DNA of 64,000 nucleotides from Aridibaculum aurantiacum (GTDB taxonomy: Bacteria; Bacteroidota; Bacteroidia; Chitinophagales; Chitinophagaceae), in NCBI RefSeq assembly GCF_017355875.1, contig NZ_JAFEWC010000001.1, forward strand, positions 1,550,001 through 1,614,000, in the 5' to 3' direction. Below are positions 51,782 through 59,488 of this stretch, piece after piece. A program made the translations under genes and the position numbers. Numbering within the stretch: position 1 is the stretch's first letter; every line of letters begins with the position of its first letter. A model generated the notes under the pieces. The model worked only from the letters and a program-made list of their open reading frames with translations, was not told the DNA's origin and did no database searches.

Positions 51782-52163
51782 GGCGGAGGCGATAGGCATT
51801 AGGCGATAGGTAGAAGTCAAAAGTCAAAAGTCAAAAGTCAAAAGTCGAAATTCAAAAGAGGAAGGCGTAGGTTAAAGTCAGAATAGCAACGAAAAAACTC
51901 AACGCACCAAGACAAACATCAGCAACCCACTTTTACTTTTTTGACTTTTGACTTGAAATTCCTCTCACATAAATAAGTGATAACAGCAGGTCATCAACTG
52001 TAAGCTTGTTATTCATCTATGAGTTATAGCATGCTCTCGCTTCCTCTTATACCGCTGTAGCCGGGGTTTATCCATCTCTCTTTACGTTCATCACCAGTCA
52101 CATCTTTATGCGGGAACGGTGAGGGTGCAGGCATTCTAAGTTTGCGGTCATAACAAAACTGCA
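51782..52163. other. 382-bp gap with simple repeats before the ELWxxDGT gene
   Basis: No coding frame found. It starts with a duplicated AGGCGATAGG word, then an AAAAGTC 7-mer run (51814-51846) and its inverse word near 51943-51954 (GACTTTTGACTT), which could pair with it. TAAGTTTG at 52137-52144 fits the -7 consensus 20 bp before the next ATG, but no TTG is present at proper spacing. Confidence 0.55.
51814..51846. repeat. AAAAGTC heptamer tandem repeat
   Basis: About 4.7 copies of the 7-mer AAAAGTC. The reverse-complement word GACTTTTGACTT lies 97 bp further on. The same words recur at 54963-55000. Confidence 0.85.
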
Positions 52164-54248
52164 ATGAAAACAAAATTACTCCTCGCTTTAGCTACAGGTC
52201 TATCTATTGCCTCTGTAGCACAGGTTACAAAAATCAACTCCAACAAAAGCCTGTCAAGGGCTTATGAGATCAGCAATACAAAAACAATACTGGTATCAGG
52301 TATAGATTCAACGCTTTGGATAACCGATGCTACCAGTGCTGGTACCACACAATTGAGTGCCGGTATCATGTACAAGGGTGATGGTATCTTGTACAATGGC
52401 AAACTGATATTCAGAGCACACACTGCAGCCAGCGGTACTGAATTATTTATCTCTGATGGTACGGCCAACGGCACAAAGCTTCTGAAAGATATAAATGGTG
52501 GTACAGCGTCATCAACACCTGCAGACTTTATCATCTTCAACAATGCAGTGTACTTCTCTGCTATCACGCCTAATGAAGGCCGCGAACTATGGAAGACAGA
52601 CGGAACAGAATCAGGTACATCACTCGTGCTGGACGTTATGCCAGGAACAACCGGCAGCAACAATGCGGATAGTTACAGCATGTTCTCCAACGGCAGCTAC
52701 TTATTGTTTTCTGCGCGTACACCTGCAGCAGGTTTTGAGTTATTCAAATCAAATGGTACAGCAGCAGGTACTGCTATGTTGAAAGACATCAACCCTGGTT
52801 CTCCTTCCTCCAATACTACCAGCTTCTTTAAGTACAACAACATTGTGTTGTTCCAGGCTTCCACTGCCACGCATGGTACAGAGGTTTGGAAAACAGATGG
52901 TACAGAGGCAGGAACAGTGCTACTGAGAAACATTCACCCTACCGGTAGTGCAAAGTCAATGTTAATGGACTTTATATTTTTTGAGTTGAATGGCAAAGCC
53001 TTGTTTGCTGCGAACGACGGTGTACATGGTGAAGAGCTTTGGTCTACTGATGGCACAGAAGCTAACACTGCTATGATCAAGGATATTCAAACAGGACCTA
53101 ACGGTTCATTCAGCTTCCTTTTCAACTCAATCAAGATCGGCAATAAGATGTTCTTTCCGGTAAGTAATTTGTTTGGTACGCGATACCAGATATGGGAGAC
53201 AGATGGTACAACTGCCGGTACTGCTTTGTTCAAAGATTTCACTTTTGATGAAGGCACCTATCCGCTCATTCTTTCTGCGTATGAGTTCACAGGTGAAACG
53301 TATACGCAGCCTTTGTTCCAGGGCAATAAATTCTTCTTTATTGCTAAAACAGAAACAGAAGGTACAGAGCTGTGGGTGAGTGATGGAACACAAGGAGGTA
53401 CAAGCATGTTGAAGGACATCTTGCCTGGTGAAGAGGGTGGATTAGAAGGCTCGAATCTGCTGTTCGTATACACTTCCGAAGGGCTTTATTTTACGGCAGA
53501 TGATGGTGTTAATGGAACAGAAGTTTGGAAGAGTGATGGTACATCAGCAGGAACAGTGCGGGTAACGAATATCAACACCGCCGGCGACTCATACCCTGAA
53601 GGTTACTGGATATTGAATGGTAAGATTGTATTTGAAGCTACAGACGGCGATGATCCGGAAGCAGACCTCTATGTACTGAATACGTCTGTGTCACCATTAC
53701 CAATTTTGTTGTCAGACTTCGCTGTTACTTCTGATCGTAAAGATGCATTGCTGCAGTGGTCTACATCATCGGAGCAAAATAGTATAGCTTTCAATGTGCA
53801 AAGGAGTTTCAACGGAATAAACTATGAAAGCATAGGTACTGTGGCTGCAGCCGGTAATTCTTCTGCAGTGCGTAATTATTCTTTTGTAGACAAAGACATT
53901 GCTGCTGCAGGTAAAGAGGTGGTGTACTATCGCTTGCAACTGGTAGATGCTGACGGTTCTAATACCTACAGCACTACAAGAAGTGTACGCTTTGGCAACA
54001 AGTCTACCCTAGAGGTTAAATTGCTAGGCAATCCTGTACAATCAGTAGCTGCCATATCTTTTCGTGGTGCAACAAGTTCATTGACTGTCTCTGTAAAAGA
54101 TTTTTCAGGTAGAACATTGGCCACTACATCGGCTGCCGCATCAGCAGAGCACATCACCATTCCGGTGAGCAACCTCGGAGCTGGTATATATACACTGGTG
54201 ATAGAAACAACAACCGAGCGAAAGGTGCTGCCTTTTGTGAAGAGATAG
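52164..54248 (+). CDS. Secreted ELWxxDGT-repeat protein with T9SS type A sorting domain
   Basis: 694-aa exported protein. A signal peptide (LLLALATGLSIASVAQ) is followed by nine ELWxxDGT-type repeats such as GTELFISDGTANGT, GRELWKTDGTESGT and GTEVWKTDGTEAGT. A degraded first repeat (LWITDATSAGT) opens the array. Then a beta-sandwich region (LPILLSDFAVTSDRKDALLQW) leads to a C-terminal type A sorting domain (VSVKDFSGRTLATT, GIYTLVIETTTERKVLPF). The repeats are thought to build a beta-propeller. Function unknown; probably surface-exposed. Confidence 0.9.
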   Translation: MKTKLLLALATGLSIASVAQVTKINSNKSLSRAYEISNTKTILVSGIDSTLWITDATSAGTTQLSAGIMYKGDGILYNGKLIFRAHTAASGTELFISDGTANGTKLLKDINGGTASSTPADFIIFNNAVYFSAITPNEGRELWKTDGTESGTSLVLDVMPGTTGSNNADSYSMFSNGSYLLFSARTPAAGFELFKSNGTAAGTAMLKDINPGSPSSNTTSFFKYNNIVLFQASTATHGTEVWKTDGTEAGTVLLRNIHPTGSAKSMLMDFIFFELNGKALFAANDGVHGEELWSTDGTEANTAMIKDIQTGPNGSFSFLFNSIKIGNKMFFPVSNLFGTRYQIWETDGTTAGTALFKDFTFDEGTYPLILSAYEFTGETYTQPLFQGNKFFFIAKTETEGTELWVSDGTQGGTSMLKDILPGEEGGLEGSNLLFVYTSEGLYFTADDGVNGTEVWKSDGTSAGTVRVTNINTAGDSYPEGYWILNGKIVFEATDGDDPEADLYVLNTSVSPLPILLSDFAVTSDRKDALLQWSTSSEQNSIAFNVQRSFNGINYESIGTVAAAGNSSAVRNYSFVDKDIAAAGKEVVYYRLQLVDADGSNTYSTTRSVRFGNKSTLEVKLLGNPVQSVAAISFRGATSSLTVSVKDFSGRTLATTSAAASAEHITIPVSNLGAGIYTLVIETTTERKVLPFVKR

Positions 54249-54270
54249 TATAGTTCTTCTGACTAAATAC

Positions 54271-54300
54271 AATAGCAGCCTGGAAGGGCTGCTATTGTTG
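54271..54300 (+). terminator. Terminator after the ELWxxDGT gene
   Basis: Perfect 10-bp stem AATAGCAGCC / GGCTGCTATT with a 6-nt loop, followed by GTTGTTT rather than a pure T run. Confidence 0.75.
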
Positions 54301-54389
54301 TTTACATGCTTATGGATGAAGATTTAGATGTGGGCTGTCTAACCAATGCAAATGATAAAAATCATCAGCCGAAGATCAAAAACCATTGC

Positions 54390-54959
54390 TCATTCTATTG
54401 ACTGCGTAGGCCTCTGTTCGCGGATGCCGTCATTGTTTTCTTCTGTCAGTTCCTTCTGCATAATGAAGTCGATCATCCAGTATCCATTGCCAATGTCTAT
54501 GTCTTTTTCTGCTATTACCTTATAGCCATTCTTTTCGTAGAAATTCTTTGCATTGTTCTTCCTGTTTACATTTAGCTGAAGATATTTTCCACCCATACTA
54601 TACGCTACTGCTTCTACTGTGTGCAGCAGCTTTATACCTGCTCCGGTTCCTTGAACAGTAGGCAGTACATACAGTTTCTGCAGTTTGTATATATCTCCTT
54701 CAATAAAGTTGAAGCTAGCGAAGCCAATCGGTTGCGCATCCTTGATAGCCAGGAAAAAGTGGTGGTTATCCTTCATCTGCTGTTCCAGCGCCGGGTGGGT
54801 ATAGAACAGCCCCAGCATATACTCCAGTTGCTCTTTGCTTAGTATCTCTTTATACGCCACCGGCCATGTCTCCGCAGCTATTTGTTGTATGTACCTGATA
54901 TCATTGAACGACGCAGGCCGTATCACAAGATCAGTAGAGGATGGTATGTGGTTGTTCAT
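54390..54959 (-). CDS. GNAT-family N-acetyltransferase
   Basis: 189-aa acetyltransferase from ATG 54959 (MNNHIPSSTDLVIRP). Acetyl-CoA motif A is visible in LQKLYVLPTVQGTGAGIKLLHTVE, with QGTGAG as the pyrophosphate loop, and the conserved NAKNFYEKNGYKVI near the end. The C-terminus is extended by about 25 charged residues. Substrate unknown. It follows the M14 peptidase gene on the same strand across a 128-bp gap of simple repeats. Confidence 0.88.
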   Translation of the reverse strand: MNNHIPSSTDLVIRPASFNDIRYIQQIAAETWPVAYKEILSKEQLEYMLGLFYTHPALEQQMKDNHHFFLAIKDAQPIGFASFNFIEGDIYKLQKLYVLPTVQGTGAGIKLLHTVEAVAYSMGGKYLQLNVNRKNNAKNFYEKNGYKVIAEKDIDIGNGYWMIDFIMQKELTEENNDGIREQRPTQSIE

Positions 54960-54962
54960 TTC

Positions 54963-55087
54963 TAAGTCAAAATTCAAAATTCAAAAGTCAAAAGTCAAAA
55001 TGTAAAATGCAAAATGTAAAACGGGTGGCTCAAAATCTCAAAATCCCACATCAGACATCCGACATCATAACATCCGACATCCGCCAT
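54963..55087. repeat. Simple word repeats between GNAT and M14 genes
   Basis: Runs of AAAATTC/AAAAGTC/AAAATGT 7-mers at 54963-55021, then ACATCCGAC/ACATCAGAC words at 55046-55087, just beyond the M14 stop. These are the same type of heptamer words as at 51814. Confidence 0.7.
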
Positions 55088-56818
55088 CTATCTTCTCACT
55101 ACTCCTCCTTTCTTACTATCCACCACCACGTTCACTTTACCTGCGCCTTGTACTATCCATCTTGCCGTCACCTGCCCTAAGCCAGGAATATTCGGAACCT
55201 CAACAGTAGCCGGGTTATTACGTTGCTCTACGGCAGCAGTGGGATTGCGATTATCAACCGTCATTCCTGCTATCACTTTAGCACCTTCTAAGGTGATGTA
55301 ATCTGGCCTTTCAATCTTATACTTCAGGTCCTGGCTGCTGTGCGTAGGCATCAGGCGCTTGTTCGATATCACTGCCGTGATCTCTCGTAAACCATCACCT
55401 AAACTTTTCTCCATTACCGTGTCTATCTCCAGCTTAGGCGTGTGGTAGGCATGGTAAATAGTGAATGCCATATTGCGGTGCGCATCACTCTCCAATAAGA
55501 AGCCCGGGTGCATACGACTGAAGTTTTTCTTTGGACCACCTATTTCTATTTTACCATACTGCGGGTGATCATATGACTTCCAATCTACAAAGGCATCTTT
55601 GAATAGCAGGTAGCGGTCAAACTCGTACGACGACAGATCATTTACACCACGTGTTGCGGAGGTATCATTAAACATCAGGCTAGGCGTCCACAATTCATTA
55701 CTGAAAGTATATACACCACGGCCACCATAGAACCAATCCAGCTCGCCGCCGTACACCGAGTACAGGTCTTTGTACACCACCAGGTACTTGTACGAAGGAA
55801 TGATCTGCTCACCTTTCTTACCAATAGCATCATATATCTGCACATCGGCAGCATTGTATGTATTCACATCTTCAATGGCACCCGGACCACGCAAGATCAT
55901 ACCGCCGGCGTTGTGGTACGACTGCGCCGCAGCAATGTTCGGATGCTTCATTACAAACTCCATCACCGCCCGGTTCTCAGGAAGCGAGAAAGGATATTTG
56001 TACGCGCCATTTTGAATGTAGTTAGGTTGCCAGTTCCAGCCCCAGTCGCGGTTAGGATCATATTCAAACTGCCCGCCGTCTTCATTCACCTGCCCATCAC
56101 CATCATTGTCTATTCCTTCCAGTCCCAGCATCTCGTATTCTCCCTGCTCATCAGGTCCCACCTGTATCATACGCGCCGGAAATGCAGGATCAATTTTGAA
56201 CCTTCCTGTGCTGCTCTTCCTACGCATCAGCGTAATGTGACCATCACCATCCAGGTCGTCATAACCATCTTCATTTACCAGCCCATCGCGGTCATTGTCT
56301 ACTGGCACAACACCACTGCGCGGCGAGCTTGCATTGTTAGGTGTTTTAAAAAATTTATCACGTGCATCTGGATTAATGGTAGGAACGATGTAGAAAGTTT
56401 TATCAGCTAGCAGGTCCTGGATGAACTTCGTATCGCCGAATGATTCGGTGAGGTACCAGGCGGTATACATGGCAAACTCGCTGCCTTGCACTTCATTGCT
56501 GTGAATGTTGCCGTCAATGTACATCGCCGGCTTTTTATTAGCATCACCTTTTTTATAATCTGTAATGGCTATGCACCAGATGTCGCGGCCTTCGTACGAC
56601 TTGCTAATGGATTCCACTTTGGCAAGATTAGGATATGCTGCAGCAATCTTCTTTAGTATCTCGCTAATGCCGCCATGGTCGTAGTATTTGTTCCAGCTTA
56701 CCTGCACCTTTGGATTAACAGGTGTACCCGCTGCTTTATATATCTGCTCCCTTGTTTGCGCCTGCGCTGTAGTTGCCAGGCCCACAATAACTATAATGAT
56801 TTGTATGATTGATTTCAT
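55088..56818 (-). CDS. M14-family zinc carboxypeptidase
   Basis: Exported zinc peptidase of 576 aa. The signal peptide is residues 1-20 (ending TAQA). Zinc ligands His106 and Glu109 lie in IDGNIHSNEVQGSE; the second zinc His is in AAAQSYHNAGGMIL; the general base Glu is in YTFSNELW; Arg/Asn substrate-binding residues fall near NPDARDKFF. Two Asp-rich inserts (DNDRDGLVNEDGYDD, IDNDGDGQVNEDGG) look like calcium-binding loops. All expected catalytic residues are present. It is directly downstream of a non-catalytic paralogue. Confidence 0.92.
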   Translation of the reverse strand: MKSIIQIIIVIVGLATTAQAQTREQIYKAAGTPVNPKVQVSWNKYYDHGGISEILKKIAAAYPNLAKVESISKSYEGRDIWCIAITDYKKGDANKKPAMYIDGNIHSNEVQGSEFAMYTAWYLTESFGDTKFIQDLLADKTFYIVPTINPDARDKFFKTPNNASSPRSGVVPVDNDRDGLVNEDGYDDLDGDGHITLMRRKSSTGRFKIDPAFPARMIQVGPDEQGEYEMLGLEGIDNDGDGQVNEDGGQFEYDPNRDWGWNWQPNYIQNGAYKYPFSLPENRAVMEFVMKHPNIAAAQSYHNAGGMILRGPGAIEDVNTYNAADVQIYDAIGKKGEQIIPSYKYLVVYKDLYSVYGGELDWFYGGRGVYTFSNELWTPSLMFNDTSATRGVNDLSSYEFDRYLLFKDAFVDWKSYDHPQYGKIEIGGPKKNFSRMHPGFLLESDAHRNMAFTIYHAYHTPKLEIDTVMEKSLGDGLREITAVISNKRLMPTHSSQDLKYKIERPDYITLEGAKVIAGMTVDNRNPTAAVEQRNNPATVEVPNIPGLGQVTARWIVQGAGKVNVVVDSKKGGVVRR

Positions 56819-56829
56819 GCGTATCTTTT

Positions 56830-56883
56830 TTTGTTTACCAGCATTTGTACTTGTGTCAACATCGTTGTGTCACTCACTTGTAC
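56830..56883 (-). repeat. Repeat family copy E (5' of the M14 gene)
   Basis: Core 56860-56883, on the minus strand GTACAAGTGAGTGAC then ACAACGATG, identical to copy A over its 24 bp. Tail TGCTGGTAAACAAA at 56830-56843, spacer 16 bp. It ends 12 bp before the M14 start codon. CAACGATGTTG can form a 4-bp hairpin here. Confidence 0.85.
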
Positions 56884-56948
56884 TGAATATCATTTTTCAG
56901 CTAAAGCTTCAGCCAAATAAGGCTATCACTCCACAAGCTCATTTCTTC

Positions 56949-56984
56949 ATTATCAAATTTTCAAATTGCCAAATTTTCAAATTA
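56949..56984. repeat. Simple TCAAATTTTCAAATT repeat
   Basis: Repeated TTTTCAAATT words just beyond the stop of the second M14 gene. Low-complexity. Confidence 0.7.
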
Positions 56985-56985
56985 C

Positions 56986-58626
56986 TCAGAGGTTGATGTC
57001 GATTCGTTTGGTGCCGGTGGTTGGGCTTCCTGCTTCCAGCGTTACCTTACCTGTGCCTCTTACAAGCCAGGTAAGCGTTTCACTACTATAACCTTCTAAG
57101 GAATTAAGCACCTGGTTCTTTTTGCCACTCAAAACAGATTGGTTGTTGTTGGTATCCATCTTCACTACTATCCGCTTTACCCAATAAGTTCTTTCACCGA
57201 GTTTACTATGACTAGCCAAAGCACCTTTGTTCATTACAGTAGCAGTAATGCGCGTAATGTTGTTGCCGAGTTTTTCTGTTTGAACATTCGTAATATCTAC
57301 TTCTGGTTGTAACGCAGCCAGCCGCGTTAAAAACGTAGTATGTTTCCGTACAATGGAATCAACCATAGCATAAGGCGGGTTGATCAATACAAAAGGATCT
57401 AAACCACCTACCTCAACTGTTTGGTTGGGATAGTCAGGATGGTTAACCTTTTTCCATTCTGTAAATGCGGGAGTGATATTATTTTGAGTAGCCCATCGCA
57501 GGTAATTGGCAGATGCGTCATCTACACTAAGCGGTTTTTCTTTTTTAGCTGTATCCGCTTTTGCTTTAGGTATATACCATCCCGGTGTACTAAAGCTGTG
57601 GCGGCCATAATGGAAGTACGCCCATGAAAGAAAATCTCCACCTGCTGCCGTAGTCTTTGGTGCGTCTTTCATGCTGGTCACTTTGTTGTACAAGTCACTC
57701 ACCATTGCATTGGCTTTTGCATCTGGCTCCAGCAGTCCCGCTACCAGCTTTTGATTAGCTTGTTGTGCATTGAAAGCAAGTGGCGTAGACAGGTTGTTAT
57801 TGCTGCCAAAGCTCACCACTGCATATATGTTGAACTGCTCGTACATGCGGTCGAGCAAGGCTCTTGTTTCTGGTTCACTTACTGCAAACTCGCCAGAGCC
57901 TTGTGTAAAAGAAGGGTGCTTGTAACTAAAGTTTTTATTGAACCAAACACCACCTTCACCATCTTCATTCAGGTTGCCATCCTTATCATTGTCTATGCCT
58001 TCAATAAGAAGCAGGTACTTGCCTTTCTCGTTCTTTGCAAGATCTGCTTTTATAAGTATGCGTGCATCATCAGGATGTGTGCGCCATTCGCCAATAGGAG
58101 AGGCTACCCGCATCTGGGTGATCTTGCCGTTGCCGTCTAAGTCATCATAACCATCTTCATTCGTCCTCCCATCGCGATCATCATCAGTCTGTGAAGCATT
58201 CCCCTGCCGCTCGTATCTCAGTTTAGCAAAGTATTGCTCCATGGCATCAGGGCTCATGTTGGGATAGATGTAAAACGTTGTTTTGTTCAGCAGGTTCCTG
58301 ATGCTGTCGGTGCTGCTGCCTTGCAATAACTTTTCGGCAAAGCCAATGGCCAGTTCTGTTCCCAGCAGGTGATTGCCTTCTACACCACCTACTACTGCTA
58401 TGGCAGGCTTGGTAGCGGTAATACCTGTACCAATGGTGATCATCCAGATGTCTTTACCGCCGGCTGTTTTTGCAATAGAAGCCACTTTGGCCAGTTGGCT
58501 ATAGCTCTTGCCAAGACTGTTGATGCGGCTGGATTGCTGCGCATAGTTGCTGTAGTCGGTTTGCGAAAAGCCGTAATGAGAAATAGATAAAGCGACACAA
58601 ATACAGGCCGCTATACGTTTTATCAT
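56986..58626 (-). CDS. M14-like protein lacking catalytic residues (pseudopeptidase)
   Basis: 546-aa exported paralogue of the next gene, with a signal peptide ending around residue 21 (SHYGFSQ). It aligns along its length, including the calcium-loop inserts (DDDRDGRTNEDGYDD, GIDNDKDGNLNEDGEGG). The zinc HxxE is replaced by Glu83-x-x-His86 in GGVEGNHLLG, the second zinc His falls on Gly (VVSFGSNNN), and the base Glu falls on Pro (SFSTPGW). Three key sites are changed, so peptidase activity is unlikely. It may bind peptides or partner the active M14 enzyme encoded 167 bp downstream. Confidence 0.88.
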   Translation of the reverse strand: MIKRIAACICVALSISHYGFSQTDYSNYAQQSSRINSLGKSYSQLAKVASIAKTAGGKDIWMITIGTGITATKPAIAVVGGVEGNHLLGTELAIGFAEKLLQGSSTDSIRNLLNKTTFYIYPNMSPDAMEQYFAKLRYERQGNASQTDDDRDGRTNEDGYDDLDGNGKITQMRVASPIGEWRTHPDDARILIKADLAKNEKGKYLLLIEGIDNDKDGNLNEDGEGGVWFNKNFSYKHPSFTQGSGEFAVSEPETRALLDRMYEQFNIYAVVSFGSNNNLSTPLAFNAQQANQKLVAGLLEPDAKANAMVSDLYNKVTSMKDAPKTTAAGGDFLSWAYFHYGRHSFSTPGWYIPKAKADTAKKEKPLSVDDASANYLRWATQNNITPAFTEWKKVNHPDYPNQTVEVGGLDPFVLINPPYAMVDSIVRKHTTFLTRLAALQPEVDITNVQTEKLGNNITRITATVMNKGALASHSKLGERTYWVKRIVVKMDTNNNQSVLSGKKNQVLNSLEGYSSETLTWLVRGTGKVTLEAGSPTTGTKRIDINL

Positions 58627-58751
58627 GTATATGGTTTTGAAAAATAAATATAGGTAAACAGCAGCAGGTTCATTGAAAATTAGTTGCGTTTACAGGTATA
58701 GCTGCTAGAGGCTATTTGTATCGAAAATAAATTGAGAAGATGGCTGGTTGG

Positions 58752-58822
58752 CTGATGCAAAATGATATGCCGTACAAGTGTGCGACGCAACAGGAGCATG
58801 GTCAACGATCTGCTGCTTGTAC
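58752..58822 (+). repeat. Repeat family copy F (5' of the pseudopeptidase gene)
   Basis: Core 58772-58791 (GTACAAGTGTGCGAC then GCAAC), with the last bases diverged (AGGA). A TGCTG tail start lies at 58811-58815 and CTTGTAC (58816-58822) pairs with GTACAAG (58772-58778). A head word AAAATGATAT (about 58759-58768) is shared with copy E. The most divergent copy. Confidence 0.7.
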
Positions 58823-58835
58823 ACAAGAAATCTTC

Positions 58836-59468
58836 TTAAGGAAGTAAAGAGGTGGAAGTAGTTGTATTTTTTTTCCGTTGCATCCAGTTGCTGATGCGGT
58901 TGGCGGCGATGGCGCTACCTGCACCTATGATAGCCGATGCCAAGAGGTCGGTTGGATTATGCTGACCGTAGTAGAGGCGGGCATAACTGACACCAGCAGC
59001 CCATGTGAAGGCGGGCGCTACAACGTACCACTTAGGATGATTGATAGAAAGCGAAGTGGCCGTGAAAAAAGCCACTGATGCATGTCCTGACGGAAATGAC
59101 TTCCCGTCCTTGAACTCGTTAGGGTAGATGCCACTGTAGCTCTGGTATGGCCTAGGGCGGTTTACTACTTGCTTCAGTCCTTCAGTAGCTGCAATGGTGA
59201 CGAGCAGTCCGCCCAGCATTTCATAAGACTCGTTTTGCAGCTGTTTGTCTTTGGTGATGATGCCCGTAGCAAGCAAGGCCAGTGGAAATCCTGCGCTGAT
59301 GGGCTTTGCAGATTGGTTGGTATACTTCCACAGATACGAGCTGGTGTTCTCAGGATTAATAGCACGCACAACATCGGCCTCCCAATTCTGTGCAAAGCAG
59401 GAGATGAATAAAAAATAAAAGCATCCTAACAAAAGGATGCTTTTTATATGATGTGACAGGTGCTTCAT
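58836..59468 (-). CDS. PAP2-family phosphatase
   Basis: 210-aa membrane phosphatase of the phosphatidic-acid phosphatase type 2 superfamily. Motif 1 is KQVVNRPRP, motif 2 SFPSGHASV and motif 3 ARLYYGQHNPTD, where the usual Ser is Ala. An N-terminal signal segment (SILLLGCFYFLFISCFAQ) precedes the core. Function may be lipid phosphate or undecaprenyl pyrophosphate dephosphorylation. The first codons contain a perfect 10-bp hairpin (see separate entry). The start lies 20 bp after valS. Confidence 0.88.
   Translation of the reverse strand: MKHLSHHIKSILLLGCFYFLFISCFAQNWEADVVRAINPENTSSYLWKYTNQSAKPISAGFPLALLATGIITKDKQLQNESYEMLGGLLVTIAATEGLKQVVNRPRPYQSYSGIYPNEFKDGKSFPSGHASVAFFTATSLSINHPKWYVVAPAFTWAAGVSYARLYYGQHNPTDLLASAIIGAGSAIAANRISNWMQRKKNTTTSTSLLP
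59417..59444 (-). terminator. Terminator-like hairpin inside the pap2 signal-peptide codons
   Basis: AAAAGCATCC / GGATGCTTTT with an 8-nt loop lies within codons 9-18 of pap2, 45 bp after the valS stop. On the minus strand it reads as a stem followed by a T-rich stretch. Confidence 0.55.
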
Positions 59469-59488
59469 TATACTAGGGAAAAGGTGAA

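Noticed and set aside
51812-51860. Short tandem repeat suspected as a CRISPR array
   Set aside because: The unit is 7 bp with no spacers and no cas genes nearby.
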